Shown: piece by piece, positions 12,795 through 17,564 of the stretch | Numbering within the stretch: position 1 is the stretch's first letter | Layout: each line of letters begins with the position of its first letter | Origin: a virus | Reading direction: 5' to 3' (one strand) | Length of the DNA: 35,512 bases | IMG/VR virus record: IMGVR_UViG_3300009151_000197 | Span: 1 to 35,512 of that record | Made by a program: the position numbers and the translations under genes | The notes under the pieces: generated by a model | What the model saw: only the letters and a program-made list of their open reading frames with translations | Told to the model about the DNA's origin: nothing | Database searches by the model: none

Positions 12795-13096
12795 GCTGTC
12801 ACCGCCTTGCGTGTCAGGTATCCGTTGACAATCTCCCAGCCATCGCCGATGAAGGCTCCGGTCAAGTCTGCTCCGGTCAGGTCGGCACCGATCATGTCTG
12901 CATGGTTCAGGTTGGCTCCGCCGAGGTCTGCACCGTTCAGGTTGGCGGTGAACAGGTTGGCTCCGCTCAGGTTGGCTCCCGTCAGGTAGGCTTCGCGCAG
13001 GTCTGCTCCGATCAGTTTGGCACGGGTCAGGTTGGCACGGGTCAGGTTTGCACCGTTCAGGTCTGCATTACGCAGGTTCTTGGTTTGTGTTTTCAT
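12785..13096 (-). CDS. Pentapeptide-repeat protein
   Basis: 103 residues. Residues about 10-84 are fifteen consecutive A(D/N)LxX pentapeptides (for example NADLN GANLT RANLT, GADLG GANLN, GADLT GADLT), which fold into a right-handed quadrilateral beta helix of nearly four coils. A short non-repeat tail follows (WEIVNGYLTRKAVTAWN). Larger actinobacterial relatives such as MfpA mimic DNA and bind gyrase. This one is about half that length, so a gyrase role is only a possibility. GAGGAG precedes the ATG, which overlaps the upstream stop (ATGA). The repeats also show as short-period DNA repeats at 12840-13070. Confidence 0.9.
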   Translation of the reverse strand: MKTQTKNLRNADLNGANLTRANLTRAKLIGADLREAYLTGANLSGANLFTANLNGADLGGANLNHADMIGADLTGADLTGAFIGDGWEIVNGYLTRKAVTAWN

Positions 13097-13281
13097 GCTG
13101 TCTCCTCTGCGATTAGTTCAACAAAATAGTCATCGTAGTAATGTTCGTAATCGGGATGGCTCTCCTCCGGCATAGGGTCTTGCTCATAAATCCATCCCCA
13201 TCCTTCATCAAAGGAATTAAATCGCTTGTCATCCCACAGAATATTACCCATCCAATCTTGGATACGATACTCTTTCCTCAC
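13093..13281 (-). CDS. Small aromatic-rich early protein (first gene after promoter B)
   Basis: 62 residues from GTG 13281, beginning MRKEYRIQDWMGNILWDDKR and ending YYDDYFVELIAEETA. GGAGG lies five bases before this GTG. A TTG at 13293 is in frame, but its only Shine-Dalgarno-like sequence would lie at or before the predicted transcription start of promoter B, so the GTG is preferred. Trp, Tyr and acidic residues dominate (EGWGWIYEQDPMPEE). No family is recognised. Confidence 0.65.
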   Translation of the reverse strand: MRKEYRIQDWMGNILWDDKRFNSFDEGWGWIYEQDPMPEESHPDYEHYYDDYFVELIAEETA

Positions 13282-13309
13282 ATCTACCTCCAATGTTCTG
13301 TCTCCTAAC

Positions 13310-13338
13310 AGTATAGCGGTTACTTTTCTAAACGTGAC
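13310..13338 (-). promoter_or_regulatory. Early promoter B (repeat-family promoter)
   Basis: Minus strand: GTCACG at 13338-13333, 17-base spacer, TATACT at 13315-13310. The predicted start lies near 13303, and the leader shares AGACAGAACA with promoter C before its GGAGG. A palindromic 20-mer (13349-13369) sits immediately upstream of the -35 box. Of the three copies, this and copy A are most alike through the spacer (TTTAGAAAAGT). Confidence 0.78.
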
Positions 13339-13348
13339 CTTTATTTTC

Positions 13349-13369
13349 TTGAATTGAATTTAATTCAAT
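13349..13369. promoter_or_regulatory. Palindromic operator candidate, copy 1
   Basis: ATTGAATT-T-AATTCAAT (13353-13369) is a perfect 8-bp inverted repeat around one base. The longer block TTGAATTGAATTTAATTCAA (13349-13368) recurs with 18 of 20 matches at 15178-15197 in the control region. It lies about ten bases upstream of the -35 box of promoter B, where an activator or a repressor could act. It also covers the last codons of a small gene. Confidence 0.6.
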
Positions 13370-13457
13370 CATTCCTAGTTTTCCACATTTGCCTAGCGAA
13401 GATTATCACTACTGTCCATGCTGTAATCTGTACTAGTGTGGTCAGTAGTCGGTTCAT
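13365..13457 (-). CDS. 30-residue membrane microprotein
   Basis: The ATG (13457) overlaps the TGA of the preceding gene (ATGA). The peptide begins MNRLLTTLVQITAWTVVIIF and ends ARQMWKTRND: one hydrophobic helix and a basic tail, an N-out/C-in arrangement by charge. Its stop codon falls in the palindrome upstream of promoter B. Length is minimal, so confidence rests on the coupling and on several similar microproteins in this operon. Confidence 0.5.
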   Translation of the reverse strand: MNRLLTTLVQITAWTVVIIFARQMWKTRND

Positions 13458-13747
13458 GGGCCTACATAGCCTTCCAATTCGTGCCATGTGGCGAACCTGT
13501 GCCTAGACCCTGCTAGAAAACTTTTGCAGTAGTCACACTGACTTTTAGAAAAGTGTTCTATTCCGTCCTCATCTTCGGCATCCCAATTTGGCATAAAGTG
13601 AGTGCCAACATTTGACCATTCTGACCAACGCTCCTCTAGTAATTTCTGTGTGTCACTGTTTTCTGGCAATTCTCCATTGACCACATAGTGCGTGCAATCT
13701 TGGCATAGCCATGAGTCGCCCATGTCCCTGATACTTATTTTAGCCAT
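13454..13747 (-). CDS. Actinophage zinc-binding protein (CQDC ... CDYC)
   Basis: 97 residues from ATG 13747, with AGGAG four bases before; an ATG 29 codons upstream would cross a strong hairpin and lacks a good site. It begins MAKISIRDMGDSWLCQDCTH and has a second knuckle in HFSKSQCDYCKSFLAGSRHR. The pattern CxDC-VNGE ... FSxxxCDxCxSxLxGxRH is a recurrent actinobacteriophage protein of unknown function with four Cys and a conserved His, almost certainly zinc-binding. The stop overlaps the next microprotein start (ATGA). Confidence 0.78.
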   Translation of the reverse strand: MAKISIRDMGDSWLCQDCTHYVVNGELPENSDTQKLLEERWSEWSNVGTHFMPNWDAEDEDGIEHFSKSQCDYCKSFLAGSRHRFATWHELEGYVGP

Positions 13748-13811
13748 TCTGCTCCTATTCTGTTGTGTGTGTGTCTGTGCGATCTTTGATAGGGAGACTA
13801 TGGGGTTCCCA

Positions 13812-13833
13812 TGGGGGATATTGCTATCCCCCA
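13812..13833 (-). terminator. Strong intergenic hairpin, possible terminator or processing site
   Basis: TGGGGGATA, loop TTGC, TATCCCCCA: a perfect 9-bp stem with a 4-base loop between two leftward genes. There is no T run after it on the minus strand, so it is not a textbook intrinsic terminator. It may stabilise mRNA ends or attenuate transcription between the gene at 13850-14248 and the zinc-binding gene. Confidence 0.5.
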
Positions 13834-13847
13834 CAGGAGTTCCCTTA

Positions 13848-13930
13848 GTTCAGTCCGGCTGTGGCTGTGCTTTGTAGGTGATTGCGTAGTTCAGTTCCGG
13901 CTGTGGCTGTGCTGTGTAGGTGATTCCGTC
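13848..13930 (-). repeat. Tandem 41/42-bp duplication at the end of a gene
   Basis: Two adjacent units, 13848-13888 and 13889-13930, share nearly the whole sequence (GGCTGTGGCTGTGCT, then TGTAGGTGATT). On the minus strand they encode two copies of ITYxAQPQP. The 3'-terminal copy lacks one base, converting GAA CTG AAC into GAC TGA AC and creating the present stop codon. Confidence 0.85.
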
Positions 13931-14248
13931 AATCACGAGGGTGGATGGAAGAACGCCAGTGGCGAACTTCTCCATCCCCTTAATTGCACTGTAAATCTCC
14001 TCCAACATTTCGTCAATGGCCTCAGTGGCCTCTGACCAGTCAGAGTCAATCTCGTAGTCCATATCACGTAGGTCTACCGTAATATCTACAGTGCCCCCAT
14101 AGTTGGACACGTTCACCTCAGGATCTCCGCTTGCCTCCACGTTCCAGTCCTCTACCCTCACGTGATCTTCAATCATAGACCCGGCTCCGGCTTGGAATTC
14201 GTGCACCAAATCTGCCAGTGCCAACAGTTCCGTCATGATGTTGCTCAT
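13850..14248 (-). CDS. Acidic hypothetical protein with duplicated C-terminus
   Basis: 132 residues: MSNIMTELLALADLVHEFQA, a beta section (NYGGTVDITVDLRDMDYEI), an acidic helix (EATEAIDEMLEEIYSAIK) and an end with two near-identical segments, ITYTAQPQPELNYA and ITYKAQPQPD. Strongly acidic. GGGAGACAGC just before the ATG matches the leader used by neighbouring genes. The C-terminal copy arose by tandem duplication. Function is unknown. Confidence 0.7.
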   Translation of the reverse strand: MSNIMTELLALADLVHEFQAGAGSMIEDHVRVEDWNVEASGDPEVNVSNYGGTVDITVDLRDMDYEIDSDWSEATEAIDEMLEEIYSAIKGMEKFATGVLPSTLVIDGITYTAQPQPELNYAITYKAQPQPD

Positions 14249-14316
14249 GCTGTCTCCCTATTCCTATGTCAATGTGCTGTGCCTATTTGGCGTGCCCTAG
14301 GTAGGTCTTGCGCCTA

Positions 14317-14339
14317 CTAATGTTCCTCGTGGAACATAT
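14317..14339. promoter_or_regulatory. 23-bp palindromic element, copy 1
   Basis: CTAATGTTCC-T-CGTGGAACATAT. The core TGTTCCTCGTGGAACA (14321-14336) is an inverted repeat with one central mismatch. The whole 23 bp matches copy 2 (14632-14654) except for one base. It lies in a 114-base gap after the gene at 14363-14596 and before the gene starting at 14248; the rest of this gap contains only a weak GTAGG/CCTAC hairpin and no convincing gene. Confidence 0.65.
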
Positions 14340-14362
14340 CTCTCCATGTCTAGGGCTGTGTT

Positions 14363-14596
14363 CTAGTTACTGCTGTCCCAATGCCGAACTTTCCGGCAAA
14401 TATTTTGGTGTCGGCTAGTTGTGTTGCTGTAGTAACGATCAGGGATGTCCCAACCGGAACCGGGTGACCAAATTGCTATCACTGTCCTGTAACTGAGCAC
14501 TAGATAATCGTCCCCGGATAGAACAGCGCTCATGCTGTTTCCGTTGAATGGAACCTTACCGCTAACCAATGCGGGAATCTCCCGGTAGTTTTGCAT
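14363..14596 (-). CDS. Conserved small phage protein (TTSRHQ family)
   Basis: 77 residues: MQNYREIPALVSGKVPFNGN, then SMSAVLSGDDYLVLSYRTVI and DRYYSNTTSRHQNICRKV. Short phage proteins with a GNSxxA, YxVxSYxTxIA and YSxTTSRHQ order are widespread and uncharacterised. AGGAGACAGG sits directly before the ATG. Flanking gaps on both sides carry the two copies of the 23-bp palindromic element. Confidence 0.72.
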   Translation of the reverse strand: MQNYREIPALVSGKVPFNGNSMSAVLSGDDYLVLSYRTVIAIWSPGSGWDIPDRYYSNTTSRHQNICRKVRHWDSSN

Positions 14597-14631
14597 CCTG
14601 TCTCCTATTCCTTTGTATATTCTGATCTTGT

Positions 14632-14654
14632 CTAATGTTCCACGTGGAACATAT
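14632..14654. promoter_or_regulatory. 23-bp palindromic element, copy 2, with parS-like core
   Basis: The core TGTTCCACGTGGAACA (14636-14651) is a perfect 16-bp palindrome differing at one position from the bacterial ParB site TGTTCCACGTGAAACA. Flanks CTAA and TATA-like ATAT are shared with copy 1. It lies just after the first early gene and before the gene starting at 14596. A hairpin in mRNA or an operator are the alternatives. Confidence 0.65.
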
Positions 14655-14657
14655 TAC

Positions 14658-14762
14658 CTAGAATCCCCAAACAGCGTCCACGTCTCCGCTAGTCCGGTGT
14701 TCTTCGGGTTCGTATTCTGGCGTCCAATTTTCTTCCGGTAATGCGTCCATCTCGTAATCCAC
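14658..14762 (-). CDS. 34-residue acidic peptide, first gene of the leftward operon
   Basis: GTG 14762 follows AGGAGG by six bases, and promoter C lies about 30 bases upstream, giving a compact leader. The product starts MDYEMDALPEENWTPEYEPE and ends EHRTSGDVDAVWGF. It is very acidic and rich in Pro and Glu, so probably disordered. Too small for routine calling, but perfect expression signals make it likely. It might be a leader peptide or a host-targeting early protein. A longer frame on the same strand (14689-14940) crosses the promoter and is rejected. Confidence 0.65.
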   Translation of the reverse strand: MDYEMDALPEENWTPEYEPEEHRTSGDVDAVWGF

Positions 14763-14794
14763 TAGGTGCCTCCTGTGTTGTTCTGTCTGGTGAC

Positions 14795-14823
14795 AGTATA
14801 GGGGGATTTCTTCCAAACGTGAC
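14795..14823 (-). promoter_or_regulatory. Early promoter C (repeat-family promoter)
   Basis: GTCACG (14823-14818), 17-base spacer, TATACT (14800-14795) on the minus strand, with an A-tract upstream. It drives the 34-residue gene at 14762 and probably the whole first block of early genes. Spacer sequence has diverged more than in copies A and B, while the boxes and spacing are unchanged. Confidence 0.78.
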
Positions 14824-14994
14824 CTTTTTCTGAAGGTTTTTTTTAGAAGATTTTCCTAGTCCCTGTTGCTGTCTCCCTGTTTGGTTGATGTAGGGAGTAT
14901 GCATGAATTTGGGAGGCTTGTGGTATCTTTTAGGTGACATTTAGATGAACTTTGTGTGAACTTTTATTAGAAGATTATTCTAGGCAGGGAGCGT

Positions 14995-15097
14995 GGGCGA
15001 ACGTGTGTTCGTATGACGATGTTATATGACAGTGCTATATGACGTTGCTATATGACAATGTTATACGAACGTGTGTTCGGGCGAACGTGTGTTCGGT
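14995..15097. repeat. Iteron-like 13-bp direct repeats bracketed by inverted repeats
   Basis: TATATGAC occurs at 15023, 15036 and 15049 at an exact 13-base period, with degenerate units in phase at 15010 (CGTATGAC) and 15062 (TATACGAA). CGAACGTGTGTTCG, with CGAAC/GTTCG arms, occurs three times, at 14998-15011, 15066-15079 and 15082-15095, bracketing the array. The arrangement resembles iteron origins or a cooperative repressor-binding array. It contains no open frame of note. Confidence 0.85.
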
Positions 15098-15177
15098 AGG
15101 TGTAATGCTAAACCCAGTTCAACCGTCCGAAAGTTGCGCACACTGTATGCAATGCCGAGAATAGTAGAACATTCTTC

Positions 15178-15197
15178 TTGAATTGAATTCAGTTCAA
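15178..15197. promoter_or_regulatory. Palindromic operator candidate, copy 2
   Basis: TTGAATTGAATTCAGTTCAA matches 18 of 20 bases of the element upstream of promoter B (13349-13368), and TCTTGAATTGAATT is shared at the left end. A third partial match (CAGTTCAAC) lies at 15115-15123. Occurrence at both the control region and an early promoter suggests one regulator acting at both. Confidence 0.6.
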
Positions 15198-15199
15198 CT

Positions 15200-15237
15200 G
15201 GGGGTCTGCCGGGGGGGGGTGGTGTGGTGTGGTGAGG
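15200..15237 (+). other. G-rich tract, possible G-quadruplex
   Basis: G5 at 15200-15204 and G9 at 15211-15219 are followed by three TGGTG-type repeats and a final GGG. Enough G runs are present for a G-quadruplex on the plus strand. The homopolymer is also a likely spot for sequencing or length variation. Confidence 0.5.
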
Positions 15238-15380
15238 GATGAACCGAACGGCGAAAGTTCATTTTGGTGTCATTCACCGGGTCACACTGAGCCAGTAGCG
15301 AAGTGCTATGCTGGTCACGTTCATCGTGGTTGCTTTGCATTTCCCAGTTAGTAGTGCATCTGCATTTAGGGAGGGTTCTT

Positions 15381-15554
15381 TTGGAAGATAGATATACAAA
15401 TTTAATAGCAGATGCTCACACAGCCCGGTGCACTAGGGCTTCTCTTGGAAAGATGCTGCACGTGGAAACGGGGGGGATCTTAGAGATCCTAGTAGCCATG
15501 TGTTACGATACGTCAATACCCCTATTATTACTGGTGTTGCTATTTGCCACTTGA
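15381..15554 (+). CDS. Possible small protein with C-terminal hydrophobic helix
   Basis: 57 residues from TTG 15381, with GGGAGGG five bases upstream. The product begins MEDRYTNLIADAHTARCTRA and ends MCYDTSIPLLLLVLLFAT, a probable membrane anchor. An ATG at 15309 would add a less protein-like N-terminus and lacks a good ribosome binding site. A short inverted repeat (GGATCT-TAG-AGATCC, 15475-15489) lies inside. It is the only candidate gene between the control region and TerL on the plus strand. Coding rests on the ribosome binding site and is uncertain. Confidence 0.42.
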   Translation: MEDRYTNLIADAHTARCTRASLGKMLHVETGGILEILVAMCYDTSIPLLLLVLLFAT

Positions 15555-15607
15555 TTGGTAGTAAATAGAAAGCCCTTTGTTTGCAAGGGTAAACCGTGGT
15601 ACCTGAT

Positions 15608-15637
15608 TTATCCCCAGCACGTCGCTGTTTATCCCCA
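15608..15637 (+). other. Pair of DnaA-box-like 9-mers
   Basis: TTATCCCCA occurs at 15608-15616 and 15629-15637, 21 bases (two helical turns) apart. It differs by one base from the DnaA box TTATCCACA. The pair lies just upstream of terL, within the 100-base gap 15555-15655, which also has a CCCTT/AAGGG hairpin (15573-15589). Significance is uncertain. Confidence 0.4.
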
Positions 15638-15655
15638 CACCTGTGGAGAACTTGA

Positions 15656-17563
15656 TTGTGCTACCATTGGCATGTGGCGATCTTACCCTCTCAACGCAAT
15701 AAATACTTTACTCTGCGGCGGGAAGGTTACGCTATGTCTCGTGCTGCTGCTGCGGCAGGCTTCTCTACCTCTACGGCCAAACGGCTAGAGGGCAAGAACG
15801 GCAATGAGGAGGGTGTAGCCCTTGTAAACTCTAAGCGGGAAGCGGACCTCAGTGGCCCTAAGAAGTTTGAGGACCTAAGCCCAGAAGCCGCCAGAGCCTT
15901 AGAGGACTTTGGGTATTTCCAACAGCGATACTTTGGGCGCATTGCTACCCCGTGGCAGATTGAGGCCGCCAACCGAATGATTGAGTGGCTGGACACCCCA
16001 GAAAAAGAATACGTAGTAGTTAACTGCCCTCCCGGTGCTGGTAAGACTACCCTGTTCTCCCACGACATCCCTGCTTGGGCAACTTGCAGAAACCGTGCCG
16101 TGCGTGGTTTGCTGGGTTCTGCCACCATGACCCTAGCCAAGCGTAACCTCATGCGTCTTAAGCGATCTTTTGAGCGTGTCTTGCCAGAGAAAGGCGATGA
16201 CATCTCTGTGGCCCGTGGATTGGCGCTAGATGCTCAGAGCACCCTTGCCTATGACTTTGGACGCTTCAAGCCCGTAGACCGTGAACTGTGGTCTGCTGAG
16301 GCCTTTGTGGTTATGCAGCATGAAGAAGCCGGGCAAATCTCTGAGAAAGAAGCCACGTGGTCTGCCTATGGTATGGACACCGGGTTCCTTGGTTCCCGTC
16401 TAGATTTTGTTATCTGGGACGACCTTGTGGACCCCCGCAAAATACGTACCTCAGAGCAAAAAGAAGCCCTTGAAAACTTTTGGCAAGACGTTGGTGAAAC
16501 CCGTCTAGAGCCGGGTGGCCTGCTAATCCTCCAAGGACAACGCATTGCCAGTGACGACCTTTACCGCTTCTCTCTAGACATGATTAAACCCGCAGATGAA
16601 GAAGAAGATGACGAGGATGCCTTCCTTGAAGAAAAAATTTCTTTAGACTCCCCGGTGGCAGGGGACAGACGGGATAAGAAATACCACCACATTATTTTTA
16701 AGGCTCATTACGAGGAGAACTGCGATGGGACAGAGCACAAAAAAGCGGCAAAACCCTACCCTGACGGGTGCCTCCTTGATCCCCGTCGCCTTGGCTGGCG
16801 TGAAATTAGCACGCTTCAAGCGAACCGTGGGGAAAGGTTTGAAGTTATTTATCAACAAAGGGACCTTGACCCTAGCGAAGTCTTGGTGCCCCATGCATGG
16901 GTTTTTGGACACGACGAATTCCCCGGATGTATTGACAAAGACCGAGATAGACTCCAGATTCCCGAAGGGATCAACGCCTCTGATTGCATATCTGTGGCTT
17001 CTGCTGACCCCTCGCCTACCATGTTCTGGGCAGTACAATGGTGGATCTACCACCCACCGTCCGACCAACGATTCCTCATTGACCTAACCCGCAAAAAGAT
17101 GGATGCTCCTGATTTTCTAGACTATGTGGCTCAAGAAAACAGGTTTGTTGGAGTTATGGAAGATTGGCAAAACGCTAGCGAAACCCTTGGTTTCCCTATC
17201 ACTACATGGATTGTAGAGGCTAACGCAGCCCAACGATTCCTGCTTCAGTATGACCATGTAAAGCGTTGGCAGGCCCGTCATGGGGTAGACATTATTCCCC
17301 ATACAACTCACCGAAATAAATCTGATAAAGATTTTGGTGTTGAAACCATCGCACCGCACTACAAGTTTGGTAGAATTAGACTACCGGGTAAAGGTGAAGG
17401 TAAGGTAGTCTCTATGCGTCTGATTGACGAAGTGACTCGCTATCCTCACGGAAGAACAAACGACTGCGTTATGGCTCACTGGTTTTTTGAGTGGCAGTTG
17501 CCAAACATTTATAATCCAGCGCCCCTTGGACGGGCAGCATGGCGACCAAGTTGGGTGGGTTAA
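15656..17563 (+). CDS. terL: Terminase large subunit with N-terminal helix-turn-helix-like segment
   Basis: 635 residues from TTG 15656, which has GGAG seven bases upstream; GTG 15674 is an alternative with no Shine-Dalgarno. ATPase motifs: Walker A CPPGAGKTT (124-132) and Walker B LDFVIWDD (249-256). The RNase H-like nuclease half has VASADPSPTMFWAVQ, TWIVEANAAQRF and HGRTNDCVMAHWF. The first 45 residues (RNKYFTLRREGYAMSRAAAA, GFSTSTAKRLEG) look like a helix-turn-helix, as though part of small-terminase DNA recognition is fused; no separate terS was found. It packages DNA into proheads and cuts concatemers. An acidic loop (ADEEEDDEDAFLEE) sits between the domains. Confidence 0.93.
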   Translation: MCYHWHVAILPSQRNKYFTLRREGYAMSRAAAAAGFSTSTAKRLEGKNGNEEGVALVNSKREADLSGPKKFEDLSPEAARALEDFGYFQQRYFGRIATPWQIEAANRMIEWLDTPEKEYVVVNCPPGAGKTTLFSHDIPAWATCRNRAVRGLLGSATMTLAKRNLMRLKRSFERVLPEKGDDISVARGLALDAQSTLAYDFGRFKPVDRELWSAEAFVVMQHEEAGQISEKEATWSAYGMDTGFLGSRLDFVIWDDLVDPRKIRTSEQKEALENFWQDVGETRLEPGGLLILQGQRIASDDLYRFSLDMIKPADEEEDDEDAFLEEKISLDSPVAGDRRDKKYHHIIFKAHYEENCDGTEHKKAAKPYPDGCLLDPRRLGWREISTLQANRGERFEVIYQQRDLDPSEVLVPHAWVFGHDEFPGCIDKDRDRLQIPEGINASDCISVASADPSPTMFWAVQWWIYHPPSDQRFLIDLTRKKMDAPDFLDYVAQENRFVGVMEDWQNASETLGFPITTWIVEANAAQRFLLQYDHVKRWQARHGVDIIPHTTHRNKSDKDFGVETIAPHYKFGRIRLPGKGEGKVVSMRLIDEVTRYPHGRTNDCVMAHWFFEWQLPNIYNPAPLGRAAWRPSWVG

Positions 17564-17564
17564 G

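Larger units (their letters stand above)
14763..15380. other. Divergent control region between early and late operons (mostly non-coding)
   Basis: About 620 bases without a convincing gene. From left to right: promoter C; A/T tracts at 14828-14860; a 13-bp direct-repeat array with inverted repeats (14995-15097); a palindrome shared with promoter B; a G5 and G9 tract with GGTGT repeats; and an extended -10-like GTGCTATGCT (15303-15312) pointing right with no good -35. GGTCACGTT at 15313-15321 repeats the -35 core of the early promoters on the other strand without a matching -10. Origin, operators and packaging recognition are all plausible here. Confidence 0.7.

Noticed and set aside
12840-13070. 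Non-coding tandem DNA repeat
   Set aside because: The 15-base periodicity is fully explained by codons of the pentapeptide-repeat protein.
14689-14940. 83-codon open frame on the minus strand
   Set aside because: It runs through promoter C and its A-tract, is very basic and low in hydrophobics, and has no ribosome binding site. The 34-codon gene at 14658-14762 with AGGAGG fits the promoter better.
14995-15097. CRISPR-like repeat array
   Set aside because: The repeat unit is 8 of 13 bases, with spacers of only 5 bases and no cas genes; iterons or operators fit better.
15555-15788. 77-codon plus-strand frame before terL
   Set aside because: It overlaps the TerL start in another frame and shows no protein-like pattern or ribosome binding site; the DNA holds DnaA-box-like repeats instead.
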